Shown here: positions 8,684 through 18,639 of the stretch, piece after piece
How positions within the stretch are numbered: the stretch's first letter is position 1
How the letters are laid out: every line of letters starts with the position of its first letter
NCBI RefSeq assembly: GCF_003751305.1
Contig: NZ_RJKV01000001.1
Coordinates: 62,001 to 126,000, forward strand
From: Stenotrophomonas rhizophila
Lineage (GTDB): Bacteria; Pseudomonadota; Gammaproteobacteria; Xanthomonadales; Xanthomonadaceae
Direction: 5' to 3'
Length of the DNA stretch: 64,000 nucleotides
Translations under genes and position numbers: made by a program
The notes under the pieces: generated by a model
Database searches by the model: none
Seen by the model: the letters and a program-made list of their open reading frames with translations, nothing else
What the model was told of the DNA's origin: nothing

Positions 8684-10405
8684 TCAGTTGCTGCTGGCGA
8701 TCGGCATCGGCCGCCCGCCGCTGAAGGTCGACCATGCCGGCACCCGCAGTACGTTGCCGTTGCTGTCCAGGAACAGTGTGCCGGTGGCGCCGGCCAGGCC
8801 GCCTTCGGTCGCGACCTTGTCCAGGTAGGCGCTGATCTTCCACGCATCGAAACCGAACGCGAACAGGCGACCGGAGGCGCCACGCGCCGAGGGCAGGATC
8901 TGCCCGGCGGTGGAGGCGGCCGGCAGGCCGGGCACGCCGCGCACGTTCCAGGCTTCGTTCGGATAGACGATGCCGTCCAGCGCCATGTCTTCTTCCGGCT
9001 TGCCGGTACCGACGGTCAGCTGCGAGGTGCCGACGCGGCTGGCGCCACCGGCACCGGCCAGCGCCAGCTGCGGGGTCAGTGCACGCGCCTGCGGCGCCTT
9101 CACTGCCAGCAGCACACCGTCGATGGCGCCGGCCGCACGCACCTGCGCGCCAATGTCGCCTACCGTGTCGCTCACCCCGATCGTCGCCAGCACCTGGCCA
9201 CCGCGCTGCGCGAAGCGCTCGCGGAAGGCGGCGGCAGCGCGGCGACCGTTGTCGTCGTTGCTGTGGATCACCAGCACCTTGCTGCGCTCGCGGCCGCGCA
9301 GGTACTCGGCGGCGATGATGCCGTCGTCTTCCGGAGCCAGCGAGAAACCGGCGCTGCCGGCCGGCGGGGTGTCCTTGCCGCGGTTCAGGGCCAGCATCGG
9401 CACCGGAAGTTCGCGGCGGCCGAACACGGCGTCTACTTCATCGCGGCCGAGCGGACCGACGATGAAATCGGCACCGGCGGTCACCGCCTTGTCGTAGGCG
9501 GCCACGGCACCGGCCGCGGTGCCGGCGGTATCGATGAACTGGATGTCCGGCCGGCGGCGGGTTTCACCGTAGTAACCGCTGAGCAGGCCATCGCGGACCG
9601 GCTGCGCGGCGGTGGCCAGACGGCCACTGAGCGGCAGCAGCACGGCCATTTTCACGGGCGGGCGGTAGCCATCGCTCATCGCCGGCGGGCGCTTGCTGGT
9701 ATCGAACTGCGAGGCGCCTTCGCGATCGAATGGACGCGGCAGCGGTAGGCCGCGGGCGATCAGCGCACGGCCGGCGAAGTTGTACAGCGGCTCATTGGCC
9801 GGCAACGCCGCCGCGCGGGCGCGCAGGGTGGCATCGTCCAGCGTGCCGAGCAGGCCGGCGATGGCCTGCTGGTTGTCGCTGCGCGCCTTGCCGGTCAGCG
9901 CGGCGTGCGCACGGGCGCGTTCGAGCGCGGCACCGAGGTTGTCGCCGGTGGCCTGCAATGCGTTGGCGCGGGCCAGGTGCCAGCGGGTGCGCAGCGAGGG
10001 GGTGACCGCGTCACCCGAGTCTTTCAGCGCAGCCAGCGCCTGCGCCGGCTGCTTGTCGGCCAGCGCGAGTTCGGCCGTGGTCAGCTGGTAGCGCTGCAGG
10101 CTGGCGCCGCTGAGCTGGCGCGCGGTGACCTGGGCCAGCAGCGTGCGGGCGCGGGTCGCATCGCCGGCTTCATGCCAGGCAAAGGCGGCATCGGCCAGCG
10201 CTGCGCTGCGGGCACCGCCGCGCAGGGTGTTGGCCAGCGCTTCCAGCTGGAGGGCCGCATCGCGCGGCTTGCCCTGCTCGATCAGCGCCAGAGCCTGGCT
10301 CTGGGCCGGCGAATCCGGCGCACTGGTGAAACTGGTCGTGGCGCAGCCGGCAAGCAGCATCAGCGACAACGAAAGGGCGGAGATCCGTACGACGGGCTTG
10401 TTCAT
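8684..10405 (-). CDS. lpoA: Penicillin-binding protein activator LpoA (LppC family lipoprotein)
   Basis: Outer-membrane lipoprotein that in E. coli reaches through the periplasm to stimulate PBP1A. The 573 residues start [21 protein letters not shown], a lipoprotein signal with lipobox LAGC and Cys21. A TPR-like helical N-terminal half (repeated Ala-rich helices up to about residue 250) is followed by a periplasmic-binding-protein-like domain from about [29 protein letters not shown], with [23 protein letters not shown] and GIVYPNEAW. An ATG four codons upstream (10417) is possible. It heads the minus-strand operon and is divergent from rsmI, the same neighbour pair as in many proteobacteria. 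Confidence 0.9.
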   Translation of the reverse strand: MNKPVVRISALSLSLMLLAGCATTSFTSAPDSPAQSQALALIEQGKPRDAALQLEALANTLRGGARSAALADAAFAWHEAGDATRARTLLAQVTARQLSGASLQRYQLTTAELALADKQPAQALAALKDSGDAVTPSLRTRWHLARANALQATGDNLGAALERARAHAALTGKARSDNQQAIAGLLGTLDDATLRARAAALPANEPLYNFAGRALIARGLPLPRPFDREGASQFDTSKRPPAMSDGYRPPVKMAVLLPLSGRLATAAQPVRDGLLSGYYGETRRRPDIQFIDTAGTAAGAVAAYDKAVTAGADFIVGPLGRDEVDAVFGRRELPVPMLALNRGKDTPPAGSAGFSLAPEDDGIIAAEYLRGRERSKVLVIHSNDDNGRRAAAAFRERFAQRGGQVLATIGVSDTVGDIGAQVRAAGAIDGVLLAVKAPQARALTPQLALAGAGGASRVGTSQLTVGTGKPEEDMALDGIVYPNEAWNVRGVPGLPAASTAGQILPSARGASGRLFAFGFDAWKISAYLDKVATEGGLAGATGTLFLDSNGNVLRVPAWSTFSGGRPMPIASSN

Positions 10406-10484
10406 GATCAGGTCCATTCGATGGGGGCAGCGGCCGTGGCCGGGGAACGGTACGATTCTACCCTTGACCACGGAAGAGCCGCTG

Positions 10485-11306
10485 ATGAGTGCTGTCCCCA
10501 CGCTGTATGTCGTTGCCACCCCGATCGGCAACCTCGCCGATCTGACCCCGCGCGCGCAGGACGTGCTGCGTTCGGTGGCCGCGATCTGCGCCGAGGACAC
10601 CCGCCGCAGCGGCCAGCTGCTGGCCCACTTCGGCATCCAGCAGCCGCTGGTGGCGCTGCATGACCACAATGAAGAAGCGTTGTCGCAGCGGATCGTGGCG
10701 CGCCTGTTGGCGGGTGAGTCGCTGGCGCTGGTCAGTGATGCCGGTACCCCGCTGGTCAGCGATCCGGGCTACCGCCTGGTCCGCGCCGCGCGCGAAGCCG
10801 GGATCAAGGTCAGCCCGATTCCCGGCGCCTGTGCCGCGATCGCCGCGCTCAGCGTGGCCGGCCTGCCCAGCGATCGCTTCACCTTCGAAGGCTTCCTGCC
10901 GGCCAAGGCCTCCGGCCGCCGCGAGCGCCTCCATGCGCTCGCCGGTGAAACCCGCACGCTGGTGTTCTACGAATCCTCGCACCGGATCACCGAATCGCTG
11001 GCGGACATGGTCGCCGCGTTCGGGCCCGAGCGGCCCGCGGTGCTGGCGCGTGAGCTGACCAAGCTGTTTGAGACCGTGCTGGATGGTGATCTGGCCTCGC
11101 TGCTGCAGCAGGTCGAGGCGGACGACAACCAGCGCAAGGGCGAGTTCGTGGTGATGGTGCAGGGCGCGGCCGACGATGAGGAGGCTCAGCTGGTCCAGGG
11201 CCGGCGCCTGTACGCCAAGCTGAGCGAGCACCTGCCGCCCTCGACCGCGGCCAAGCTGGCGGCCGAAATCACCGGTGCCCCGCGCAAGGCGTTGTACGGC
11301 GGGTAA
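10485..11306 (+). CDS. rsmI: 16S rRNA (cytidine-1402 2'-O) methyltransferase
   Basis: SAM-dependent methyltransferase that modifies the ribose of C1402 at the ribosomal P site. The 273 residues start MSAVPTLYVVATPIGNLADLTPRA, the N-terminal signature of the tetrapyrrole-methylase-like RsmI family, followed by CAEDTRRSGQLLAHF, LVSDAGTPLVSDPGYRLV, PGACAAIAALSVAGLPSDRFTFEGFLP and FYESSHRI. The C-terminus has the conserved KLSEHLPPSTAAKLAAEITGAPRKALY. The start ATG has GGAAG upstream. The open frame extends far upstream antisense to lpoA, but that part is not coding. Confidence 0.96.
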   Translation: MSAVPTLYVVATPIGNLADLTPRAQDVLRSVAAICAEDTRRSGQLLAHFGIQQPLVALHDHNEEALSQRIVARLLAGESLALVSDAGTPLVSDPGYRLVRAAREAGIKVSPIPGACAAIAALSVAGLPSDRFTFEGFLPAKASGRRERLHALAGETRTLVFYESSHRITESLADMVAAFGPERPAVLARELTKLFETVLDGDLASLLQQVEADDNQRKGEFVVMVQGAADDEEAQLVQGRRLYAKLSEHLPPSTAAKLAAEITGAPRKALYGG

Positions 11307-11333
11307 CCGATTCGCGGTGTCCGGCTTTCAGGT

Positions 11334-11403
11334 GTAGAGCCACCCCATGGGTGGCTGCACGCAGTGCCAGAACGTAAGGCAGCCACCCATGGGGTGGCTC
11401 TAC
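11334..11403. repeat. Inverted pair of GTAG-type REP palindromes
   Basis: Two 25-base elements in opposite orientation (11334-11358 and 11379-11403) are exact reverse complements, separated by 20 bases. Each begins GTAGAGCCACCCCATGGGTG, itself nearly palindromic. This is the layout of Stenotrophomonas GTAG REP dimers. It lies between the 3' ends of rsmI and rnpB, where the long stem could stop transcription or protect RNA 3' ends in both directions. Confidence 0.85.
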
Positions 11404-11420
11404 CTTCGTCATGACGAAAA

Positions 11421-11780
11421 AAGCGGCGGAGCCGGCCGATAAGCCGGGTTTTGTCGTGGACAGTCATTCTTCTAGGCGCTGCGTCACCGCAGCGCTCAAG
11501 CAACCTACCCGGACCCGACGCGGGCCACGCCATTAGGTCCCTATTTGGTCTTGCTCCAGGTGGGGTTTGCCGTGCCGGTCTGTTGCCAGACTCGCGGTGC
11601 GCTCTTACCGCACCATTTCACCCTTACCGGCTTCCCGAAGGAAACGTAGGCGGTATCTTTCTGTTGCACTTTCCGTCGGCTCGCGCCGCCCAGGCGTTAC
11701 CTGGCACCTTGCCCTGTGGAGCCCGGACTTTCCTCGGCATCCGCAAGGGATGACGCGACTGCCTGGCCGACTCCGCCGCA
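11421..11780 (-). ncRNA. rnpB: RNase P RNA (type A)
   Basis: Catalytic RNA of RNase P, which trims the 5' leader of tRNA precursors. On the minus strand the RNA begins around 11780 with GGCGGAGTCGGCC, which pairs with GGCCGGCTCCGCC at the 3' end to form helix P1 with one G-U pair. Conserved blocks are GAGGAAAGTCCGGGCTCCAC near the 5' end, GGGTGAAATGGTGCGGTAAG centrally, GAGCAAGACCAAATAGG, and AGAATGACTGTCCACGACA with AACCCGGCTTATCGG at the 3' end. A run of six U (11422-11417) follows the last stem and serves as terminator. About 360 nt, the usual size. The plus-strand frames crossing it are not coding. Confidence 0.97.
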
Positions 11781-11814
11781 CGTATTGTCCCACATTCACT
11801 CGCGGGGCGGGCGA

Positions 11815-12294
11815 TCAACCCGGGGTGCGGTACTGCCCTGCCGAGATGAACTGCGCGAAGCGTTCGCACCACACCACGACGGTGGTGAATTCCTCCACGT
11901 CCACGCCCGTCGGCACATCGACCACGAAGCGGTTGAAGGTCTTCACCTCGCCGATGCGCACGGCATCGGCCTTGATCCGTTCGAACCCGGCCTTGGTGTC
12001 GACGAACTCACGGGTCAGGTACACCTTGTAATCAGGACCGGGGGCGATCTTGCCGGTGAACGCGACCGCGGTGCTGCTTATGCTCAGCGTCCCGTCGGCC
12101 CAGTGCAGCGCATCGCTGCCCTTCTGGTCACGGTGCAAGGTGGCGTGGTATCGCGCTTGCTCCATCGCGGCCTGCACCTTCTGCACAGGCGGATCGTCAG
12201 GCGCGGTCAGGATGGGCAGGAAGTACACCCCCAGCCCGAATCCCACGCCAAGCGTGAGCAGATGGGTAGTCAATAGAAGGATGAGGCGTCGCAT
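11815..12294 (-). CDS. DM13 domain protein, membrane-anchored
   Basis: The 159 residues start MRRLILLLTTHLLTLGVGFGLGVYFLP, a single N-terminal membrane anchor or uncleaved signal, with GGAG as ribosome site. The rest is a DM13 domain: LHWADGTLSI, AFTGKIAPGPDYKVYLTREF, FNRFVVDVPTGVDVEEFTTVVVWCERFAQFISAGQY. The conserved cysteine in VVWCE is the residue proposed in the family for redox or cofactor roles. The domain should face the periplasm. It lies 34 bases upstream of the rnpB 5' end on the same strand and could be cotranscribed into it. The function in bacteria is not established. Confidence 0.8.
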   Translation of the reverse strand: MRRLILLLTTHLLTLGVGFGLGVYFLPILTAPDDPPVQKVQAAMEQARYHATLHRDQKGSDALHWADGTLSISSTAVAFTGKIAPGPDYKVYLTREFVDTKAGFERIKADAVRIGEVKTFNRFVVDVPTGVDVEEFTTVVVWCERFAQFISAGQYRTPG

Positions 12295-12529
12295 GCAGGG
12301 CTCCGGTCCAGGAAGAACGCGGCGAAGGTGCCGCCGGGCCATCCTCTCTGCGGGGTGCAGGGGGTCAAGCGCTGCATCATGTCGCATCGGGACGGCGCCG
12401 CAGTTCGCCCCGCCCGAGCACGCCGTATTGCCCGAAAGCCCTTGTGGCACAACACGTTAGACTTCGGTGAACACCTTTACCTGCGGCTGAACTACCCCGC
12501 CGCGCCTGCGTGGGAGCGAGCTGGTTGCG

Positions 12530-13306
12530 TCATGTTGCCGCCGACGGCGGTGCAACCGGCAGTCGGGTCTCACCGGTGCAGTGGCCCTCCGCATCGAACC
12601 GCCGCTCGGTGATGAAGCCGTGGCCGGTGGCGTCCAGCGCGATGATCGTGCTGGCGCGGGTGCCGTACTCGGGGCTGCGGATGAAGGCGGATGACAGCCA
12701 CCGCTCGCGCTCCAGGCCGATGCCGGTCTCCGGCAGCGCGCTGTCGTCGGCGCGGGTCTCGTCGCGCAGGGCGTCCCATAGCGGAGCCAGGTCGTCATTG
12801 CCGAGGTCCACCCATGTGCGCAGGGCGGCGTTCAATGCCACGGTTTTCGGCCAGGGCGCGTCCAGTGGGCCGTTGGACATGCCATGGATGCCCGGCGCCA
12901 GTGACTGGCGGTGCAGGGGGTGGTTGCCCAGGAACTGGCAGCTATCGCGATCGGCCAGCAATAGATTGAAGGGGGCGAATTCGACTGCCCGCCGCGCGAG
13001 CTCGTCCGCGAACAGTGCGGCCGGCGCGGCATCACGCAGATAGTCGGCCACCAGCGCGCCGCGGGAGGGGCCGGTCTGCCGGGCGAGCGGATCGCGGACA
13101 TTGGTCACCACCGCCATCCGCCCCTCCAGTCCGATCCCCGCCCAGGTTCCGCCCGAGCGCAGGTCGCGGCCCGCACACACTCGGTCATCCGGTGCCGGCC
13201 ATCGGCCCAGGGTGTCGGTCGGCCGCGCGTGGAACTCATCGCGGTTACCGGCCATCACCAACTGCCAGCGGGGGTGGGTTTTCCAGGCAAGGGCAAGCAG
13301 ACACAT
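12530..13306 (-). CDS. NRDE family protein (TANGO2-like)
   Basis: The 258 residues begin MCLLALAWKTHPRWQLVMAGNRDEFHARPT; Cys2 and the NRDE motif are the signature of the NRDE/TANGO2 family. Further conserved parts are GGTWAGIGLEGRMAVVTNVRDP, SRGALVADYL, FNLLLADRD and HGMSNGPLDAPWPKT. The N-terminal cysteine resembles an Ntn-hydrolase nucleophile, but no bacterial substrate is known; eukaryotic TANGO2 is linked to haem and lipid handling. It stands alone on the minus strand and is divergent from the dcw cluster. Confidence 0.85.
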   Translation of the reverse strand: MCLLALAWKTHPRWQLVMAGNRDEFHARPTDTLGRWPAPDDRVCAGRDLRSGGTWAGIGLEGRMAVVTNVRDPLARQTGPSRGALVADYLRDAAPAALFADELARRAVEFAPFNLLLADRDSCQFLGNHPLHRQSLAPGIHGMSNGPLDAPWPKTVALNAALRTWVDLGNDDLAPLWDALRDETRADDSALPETGIGLERERWLSSAFIRSPEYGTRASTIIALDATGHGFITERRFDAEGHCTGETRLPVAPPSAAT

Positions 13307-13443
13307 GCCTCACATTGTGCCGGTTCTGCGCAGGGCGGAGGCGACGCCGGCCGGGTCAGGACTGAATACGGGGCGATGTTTCACGCGGCCTCCACAGGCC
13401 TGAACTTCGGCGAAATCTCAAAAAATGAGACGAAACAGCAACT

Positions 13444-13452
13444 TGTGGATAA
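13444..13452 (-). promoter_or_regulatory. Perfect DnaA box upstream of mraZ
   Basis: TTATCCACA reads on the minus strand, an exact match to the DnaA consensus, in the 324-bp gap between the NRDE gene and mraZ. It is about 70 bases upstream of the -35 hexamer. It is a single box with no cluster around it, so it is not an origin. It may link DnaA to dcw expression or be chance. Confidence 0.5.
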
Positions 13453-13522
13453 GCCTTGAACAAGTCTCTAAAGATTGCTGCAAGCCCTTGATGTTCAAAG
13501 TGATTTCCCGTTCGCAAAGTTG

Positions 13523-13550
13523 TTGACAACCCAATCGGCACTGCTAAGGT
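13523..13550 (+). promoter_or_regulatory. Promoter of the dcw cluster (Pmra)
   Basis: A consensus -35 TTGACA (13523-13528) stands 16 bases before TAAGGT (13545-13550), which is preceded by TGC, making an extended -10. Transcription should start near 13557, about 75 bases before the mraZ start. It is the strongest sigma-70-like promoter I see for the cluster. Confidence 0.75.
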
Positions 13551-13593
13551 GGGCATCAGAGGGGAAACCGGGTTTTTTGTGGTTTTTCGTGGT
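13550..13593 (+). promoter_or_regulatory. Candidate MraZ operator: five TGGG-like boxes with 10-bp spacing
   Basis: Boxes TGGG, AGGG, GGGT, TGGT and TGGT start at 13550, 13560, 13570, 13580 and 13590, exactly 10 bases apart. MraZ is known to bind TGGGN direct repeats separated by five bases upstream of its own gene. The first box overlaps the -10 element, as expected for autorepression. The later boxes are degenerate. Confidence 0.6.
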
Positions 13594-13630
13594 TCAATGT
13601 TTCACCAGGCGAAGGAAAGGTGAAAACGTC

Positions 13631-14077
13631 GTGTTTCAAGGCGAGACGGCCATCACTGTTGACGACAAAGGGCGCATGGCGGTTCCGACCGCGCATCGCG
13701 ACCTTGTCGCGCGTGTGAGCAACAACCGTCTGGTCCTGACCTACAACCCGTTCGAGTCCGGCTGTCTGTGGCTGTACGCCGAGCAGGAATGGGAACGCGT
13801 CCGTGATGACGTCATGTCCAAGCCCAACACACAGCGCGTCGTGCGCCTCCTGCAACAGAAGCTGGTCGGTTCGGCCGCGCATCTGGAGCTGGACGGCAAC
13901 GGCCGCATCAGTATTCCCGCCAGCCACCGTGGTGCCGTTGGCATTGAAAAGAAGGCGGTGCTGCTCGGTATGGGCGACAAATTCGAATTGTGGAGCGAGC
14001 AGGCTCATCGCGCGTTGATCCAGCAGACGTTGTCTGACGAGGATCTCGGCGATGGGTTGCTCGACCTGAAGTTGTGA
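13631..14077 (+). CDS. mraZ: Transcriptional regulator MraZ
   Basis: DNA-binding regulator of the dcw cluster, 148 residues made of two AbrB-like half domains. Each carries the conserved D-x3-R motif: [10 protein letters not shown] near residue 10 and [10 protein letters not shown] in the second half. Members form ring-shaped oligomers and bind TGGGN repeats at their own promoter. The start is GTG ([13 protein letters not shown]) with AAGGAAAGG about nine bases upstream. The open frame begins earlier (13475) but the extra residues lie in the promoter and are not coding. The stop overlaps the GTG of rsmH. Confidence 0.96.
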   Translation: MFQGETAITVDDKGRMAVPTAHRDLVARVSNNRLVLTYNPFESGCLWLYAEQEWERVRDDVMSKPNTQRVVRLLQQKLVGSAAHLELDGNGRISIPASHRGAVGIEKKAVLLGMGDKFELWSEQAHRALIQQTLSDEDLGDGLLDLKL

Positions 14078-15060
14078 GCCGGGGTGCCCGGATGCGCGGA
14101 GCAGCGCAGACCGGTCACCTTCCGGTGTCGCAGTCGCCGGCAGGCCACCTGCCGGTCCTGTACACGCAGGTCCTGGATGGCCTGAAGGTGATCGAAAACG
14201 GCGTGTATCTCGATGGCACGTTTGGTCGTGGCGGTCACGCCCGCGGCGTGCTCGAGCAACTCGGTCCTGGAGGCCGGCTGCTGGTCATGGACAAGGATCC
14301 GGAGGCGATTGCGGTAGCCGAGCGTGATTTCGCGCCGGACCCGCGCGTCTCGATCTTCCGTGGCAGCTTCGCCGATCTGCTGCACTGGGAAGCCACCGCC
14401 GAGGGCCTGGATGGCGTGCTGTTCGACCTGGGCGTGTCCTCGCCCCAGCTGGATGTCGCCGAGCGCGGTTTCAGCTTCGGCAAGGACGGTCCGCTGGACA
14501 TGCGCATGGATCCGGACAGCGGTGAAAGTGCGGCGCAGTGGCTCAACCGCGTTGAAGAGCGCGAGCTGATGGACGTGCTGTGGACCTATGGCGAAGAGCG
14601 CCAGGGCCGCCGCATCGCCAAGGCCATCGTCGCCCGCCGCAACAAGCAGCCCTTCACCCGCACCGCCGAACTTGCAGAGTTGATCGCCTCGGTGATGCCG
14701 CGTGGCAAGGACAAGATCCACCCGGCCACGCGCAGCTTCCAGGCGATCCGCATCCATATCAACCGTGAACTGGCCGATCTCGAAGCCGGCCTGGACGCGG
14801 CACTGGCACGCCTCAAGCCCGGTGGCCGGTTGGCGGTGATCAGCTTCCATTCGCTGGAAGACCGCATCGTCAAACAGTTCATGAACCGCTACGCCAAGGC
14901 ACCGCCGAGCAACCGCCGGCTGCCCGAGCTGGCCGCGTTCGTGCCGACACTGGACCTGCACGGTGGTGCCATCAAGGCCGACGACGACGAGCTGGCGGTC
15001 AATCCGCGCTCGCGCAGCGCGGTGCTGCGTGTCGCCGAAAAACGTGAGGTGGCTGGATGA
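14074..15060 (+). CDS. rsmH: 16S rRNA (cytosine-1402 N4) methyltransferase
   Basis: Methylates N4 of C1402 of 16S rRNA, the same nucleotide whose ribose is modified by RsmI, encoded earlier in this window. The 328 residues include [13 protein letters not shown], the SAM loop [25 protein letters not shown], the [11 protein letters not shown] motif, [14 protein letters not shown] and the C-terminal [17 protein letters not shown]. The GTG start overlaps mraZ (GTGA); an ATG six codons downstream is possible because the first ~25 residues are not conserved. The end overlaps ftsL (ATGA). Confidence 0.96.
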   Translation: MSRGARMRGAAQTGHLPVSQSPAGHLPVLYTQVLDGLKVIENGVYLDGTFGRGGHARGVLEQLGPGGRLLVMDKDPEAIAVAERDFAPDPRVSIFRGSFADLLHWEATAEGLDGVLFDLGVSSPQLDVAERGFSFGKDGPLDMRMDPDSGESAAQWLNRVEERELMDVLWTYGEERQGRRIAKAIVARRNKQPFTRTAELAELIASVMPRGKDKIHPATRSFQAIRIHINRELADLEAGLDAALARLKPGGRLAVISFHSLEDRIVKQFMNRYAKAPPSNRRLPELAAFVPTLDLHGGAIKADDDELAVNPRSRSAVLRVAEKREVAG

Positions 15061-15320
15061 GCCGCCTGCTGTTGATCGTGCTGCTGGCCTGCACCATCGC
15101 TTCTGCGATCGGGGTGGTGTTCATGCGCCATCGCCACCGCCAGACCTTCGTGGAGCTGTCCCGGGTCGAGCGTGCGCGCGATGAGATCAACATCGAGTTC
15201 GGTCGCCTGCAGCTTGAGCAGGCCACCCTGGCCGAGGCGACCCGGGTCGACCGCGTCGCCCGCGAGCGCCTGGGCATGAAGTTCCCCGAAGCGGCCGATG
15301 TCGTGGTGATCCGGCCATGA
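15057..15320 (+). CDS. ftsL: Cell division protein FtsL
   Basis: Small bitopic membrane protein of the divisome that links FtsB/FtsQ to FtsW-FtsI. The 87 residues show a short N-terminus, one transmembrane helix ([20 protein letters not shown]) and a periplasmic coiled coil with [43 protein letters not shown]. It ends in the short tail [12 protein letters not shown]. Size and position between rsmH and ftsI are typical. Both ends overlap neighbours by four bases (ATGA). Confidence 0.93.
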   Translation: MSRLLLIVLLACTIASAIGVVFMRHRHRQTFVELSRVERARDEINIEFGRLQLEQATLAEATRVDRVARERLGMKFPEAADVVVIRP

Positions 15321-17161
15321 ACAAGTCCGGTCGCAACCGTGCGCGCAACAGCTTCAACCTCCGCCAGCGCCTGAAGTGGGTGGGGCTGGCGCTCGGCCTG
15401 TGCTCGGTCTCGCTGGTCGGCCGTGCCGCCTACGTGCAGATCATCAACAGCGAGTTCTACCAGCGCCAGGGCGAAGCCCGTTACCTGCGCGAACTGCCGA
15501 TCAACACCTCGCGCGGCATGATCACCGACCGCAATGGCGAGCCGGTGGCGGTGTCCACTCCGGTCGCCTCGATCTGGGTCAACCCGCAGGAACTGCTGCG
15601 TTCGCCTGACCGTATCCCTGAGCTGGCGACCGCGCTGGGCATGCCGCTGGATGAGCTGACCTCCAAGCTCTCGCAGAAGGCCGATAAAGAATTCATGTAT
15701 CTGCGCCGCCGGATCAATCCGGACGACGCGGAAAAAGTGGTCGCGATGAAGATCCCGGGCGTGGCCTCGCAGCGCGAGTTCCGCCGCTTCTACCCGCAGG
15801 GTGAGGCGATGGCGCACGTGCTCGGCTTCACCAACATCGACGACCGCGGCCAGGAAGGGCTGGAGCTGGCCTTCGATGAATGGCTGCGCGGCAAGGCTGG
15901 CGCCAAGCGCGTGATCCGCAACCGCAAGGGCGATACGGTGGAGAGCGATCTGCTGCGCGCCGCCGAGCCGGGCAAGGACCTCACCCTCAGCATCGATCGC
16001 CGCATCCAGTTCCTGGCGTTCAAGGAGCTGCGCAACGCGCTGATCGAGAACAAGGCTGCGGGCGGCTCGATGGTGATCATGGATGTGGCCACCGGCGAGA
16101 TCCTGGCCATGGTCAACCTGCCCACCTACAACCCCAATGCCGTGGGTGGTGCTGCGCCGGATACCCGCCGCAACCGCGCGGTGACCGATCTGGTCGAGCC
16201 CGGCTCGACCATGAAGCCGTTGACGATCGCCTCGGCGCTGCAATCCGGCGTGGTCACCAAAGACACCACGGTGGACACCAACCCGGGCTACATGGCGCTG
16301 GGCCGTTACACGATCAAGGACGTGCCGCGGAACAATGGCGTGCTCACCGTCACCGGCGTGATCACCCGCAGCTCGAACATCGGCGCGGCCAAGATCGCCG
16401 CCAAGATGCCGGACCAGGTCTTCTACGACCACATTCACAGCTTCGGTTATGGCGTCGCCCCGCACAGCGGCTTCCCGGGCGAATCGGCCGGCGTGCTGCC
16501 GCGCCCGGCGCGCTGGAGTGGTCCGTCCAAGACCACCATGTCCTATGGCTACGGCCTGAATGTCAGCCCGCTGCAGATCGCGACCGCCTACTCGGCGCTG
16601 GGCAACGGCGGCAAGCTGATCGCGCCGACCTTCGTCAAAGGCCAGCGCAACGAAGGCAAGCAGATCATCGACGAGAACATCGCCAAGGAAGTCGTGGCGA
16701 TGATGGAAACCGTGGTCACCCAGGGCGGCGCCAAGCAGGCGGCGGTGCTGGGTTACCACGTGGCCGGCAAGACCGGCACCGCCCGCAAGGCCGGCCCCGG
16801 CGGTTACGAGCGTGGCCATTACAACGCGCTGTTCGCCGGCGTGGTGCCGGCCACCAACCCGCGTTTCGCCACGGTCATCGTCATCAACGACCCGCAGGGC
16901 GGCAAGTACTACGGCGGTCTGGTCTCCGCACCGGTGTTCCACAACGTCATGGAAGGCGCGCTGCGCCTGATGGATGTGCCGCCGGATGACATCGAGTCGT
17001 GGCTGGCCGCCCAGCAGTCCGGAAAGCTGGGGCATACCGCCTCGTCGTTGCCGACGCCGCCGCCGGAAACGGTGATCGCGCCCGATGCCGCCGCAGAATT
17101 CGATGCCGCGCTGCCCAGCGCGCACGCCACAGTGCCGCCCGCGCAGGGAGGCACGCAATGA
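15317..17161 (+). CDS. ftsI: Peptidoglycan D,D-transpeptidase FtsI (PBP3)
   Basis: Septal crosslinking enzyme acting in the periplasm with FtsW. The 614 residues have a basic cytoplasmic tail, one membrane anchor ([22 protein letters not shown]), a dimerisation/pedestal domain starting [16 protein letters not shown], and the transpeptidase domain. The catalytic motifs are complete: S297-T-M-K300, S352-S-N354 and K485-T-G. A Pro/Ala-rich C-terminal tail of about 40 residues follows the domain. It overlaps ftsL and murE by four bases each. Confidence 0.97.
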   Translation: MNKSGRNRARNSFNLRQRLKWVGLALGLCSVSLVGRAAYVQIINSEFYQRQGEARYLRELPINTSRGMITDRNGEPVAVSTPVASIWVNPQELLRSPDRIPELATALGMPLDELTSKLSQKADKEFMYLRRRINPDDAEKVVAMKIPGVASQREFRRFYPQGEAMAHVLGFTNIDDRGQEGLELAFDEWLRGKAGAKRVIRNRKGDTVESDLLRAAEPGKDLTLSIDRRIQFLAFKELRNALIENKAAGGSMVIMDVATGEILAMVNLPTYNPNAVGGAAPDTRRNRAVTDLVEPGSTMKPLTIASALQSGVVTKDTTVDTNPGYMALGRYTIKDVPRNNGVLTVTGVITRSSNIGAAKIAAKMPDQVFYDHIHSFGYGVAPHSGFPGESAGVLPRPARWSGPSKTTMSYGYGLNVSPLQIATAYSALGNGGKLIAPTFVKGQRNEGKQIIDENIAKEVVAMMETVVTQGGAKQAAVLGYHVAGKTGTARKAGPGGYERGHYNALFAGVVPATNPRFATVIVINDPQGGKYYGGLVSAPVFHNVMEGALRLMDVPPDDIESWLAAQQSGKLGHTASSLPTPPPETVIAPDAAAEFDAALPSAHATVPPAQGGTQ

Positions 17162-18639
17162 GCCAGATGATGTTGCTGTCGCAGTTGCTTCCCGATGTGG
17201 CGCTGAGCCACAACCCGACCATCACCGGCCTGGTGCTGGACAGCCGCGCGGTGCGCCCGGGCAATGCCTTCGTGGCGATCGCCGGCTTCGGCGCGCATGG
17301 ACTGGGCTTTGTCGATCAGGCCCGCGCCAATGGCGCCGGGGCGATCCTGTTCGACCCGCCGGCCCCGGCCGAGCTGCCGGCCCCGGCCGATGCGATTGCG
17401 GTGCCGGGCCTGCGCCACCGCATGGGCGCGATGGCCGATCAGTTCCACGGCCACCCCTCGCGCGCGATGACGATGGTCGGCGTGACCGGCACCAACGGAA
17501 AAACCTCCACCGTGCAGCTGCTGGCCCAGGCCTGGCACCTGCTCGGCACCCGCAGTGGAAGTATCGGCACGTTGGGCGTCGGACTTTATGGCGACGTGGT
17601 GCCGACCGGCTTCACCACGCCGCTGGTGCTGCAGATGCATGAGGTGCTGGCGCAGCTGCGCGACGGGGGTGCCCAGGCCGTGGCGATGGAAGTCAGCTCG
17701 CACGCGCTCGATCAGGGGCGCGTGGATGCCGTCCACTATGACGTGGCGGTGTTCACCAACCTCACCCGCGACCATCTCGACTATCACGGCGACATGGCGC
17801 AGTACGGTGCGGCCAAGGCCAAGCTGTTCCACCGTGACGGGCTCAAGGCCGCTGTGGTCAACCTCGATGACAGCTTCGGCAGCGAACTGCTGCGCACTGT
17901 CGGCGAGACCGTCCGCCCGATCGGCGTGAGCTCGCGCGGTGCCGCACAGGCCACCCTGCGCGCTGATTCACTCACCCTGGACGGTCGCGGCATCGCCTTC
18001 GATCTGGTCGTGGACGGTCAGCGCCATCCGGTGCAGTCGCCGCTGCTGGGCCGCTTCAACGTGGACAACCTGCTGGCCGTGGCCGGCGCGCTGTATGCGC
18101 TGGATCACGCCCCGGCCGCGATCGCCGCGCTGCTCTCGCAGCTGCAGCCGATCGCCGGGCGCATGAACCGCCTGGGCGGCGAGGGTGGCCTGCCCACCGT
18201 CGTGGTCGATTACGCGCACACCCCGGATGCGCTGGAACAGGCACTGACCAGTGTGCAGGGCCATCTGGCCGGGCGCCTGATCTGCGTGTTCGGTTGCGGC
18301 GGCGAGCGCGATACCGGCAAGCGTCCGCAGATGGCCGCCATCGCAGAACGCCATGCCGACGTGGTGATCGTCACCGACGACAATCCGCGCGGCGAAAACG
18401 GCGACGTGATCGTGGCCGACATCCTGAAGGGATTTGATGCGCCCGCTGCCGTCACCGTGCAGCGTGATCGCGCCGCCGCGATCGCCACCGCGATCGGCCT
18501 GGCCGGCGCGGGCGATATCGTGCTGATCGCCGGCAAGGGCCACGAGCCCTATCAGGAGATTCACGGGGTCAAGCACGCCTTCGATGACACCGAGGTGGCT
18601 GGCCGTGTGCTGGCCGCGCACGCGGGGGTGAACGCATGA
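17158..18639 (+). CDS. murE: UDP-MurNAc-tripeptide synthetase (meso-DAP adding)
   Basis: Adds meso-diaminopimelate to UDP-MurNAc-dipeptide in the cytoplasm, using ATP. The 493 residues show the three-domain Mur ligase pattern: N-terminal substrate domain ([19 protein letters not shown]), ATP loop [19 protein letters not shown], central [13 protein letters not shown] and [13 protein letters not shown], and the C-terminal domain with [16 protein letters not shown] at 408-411 is the motif that selects meso-DAP rather than lysine. The ATG lies in the overlap with ftsI; the longer open frame from 16999 is antecedent ftsI sequence. Confidence 0.96.
   Translation: MSQMMLLSQLLPDVALSHNPTITGLVLDSRAVRPGNAFVAIAGFGAHGLGFVDQARANGAGAILFDPPAPAELPAPADAIAVPGLRHRMGAMADQFHGHPSRAMTMVGVTGTNGKTSTVQLLAQAWHLLGTRSGSIGTLGVGLYGDVVPTGFTTPLVLQMHEVLAQLRDGGAQAVAMEVSSHALDQGRVDAVHYDVAVFTNLTRDHLDYHGDMAQYGAAKAKLFHRDGLKAAVVNLDDSFGSELLRTVGETVRPIGVSSRGAAQATLRADSLTLDGRGIAFDLVVDGQRHPVQSPLLGRFNVDNLLAVAGALYALDHAPAAIAALLSQLQPIAGRMNRLGGEGGLPTVVVDYAHTPDALEQALTSVQGHLAGRLICVFGCGGERDTGKRPQMAAIAERHADVVIVTDDNPRGENGDVIVADILKGFDAPAAVTVQRDRAAAIATAIGLAGAGDIVLIAGKGHEPYQEIHGVKHAFDDTEVAGRVLAAHAGVNA

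Noticed and set aside
11451..11872. Small plus- and minus-strand proteins in the 11.4-11.9 kb region
   Set aside because: The region is RNase P RNA; conserved RNA blocks and helix P1 explain it fully.
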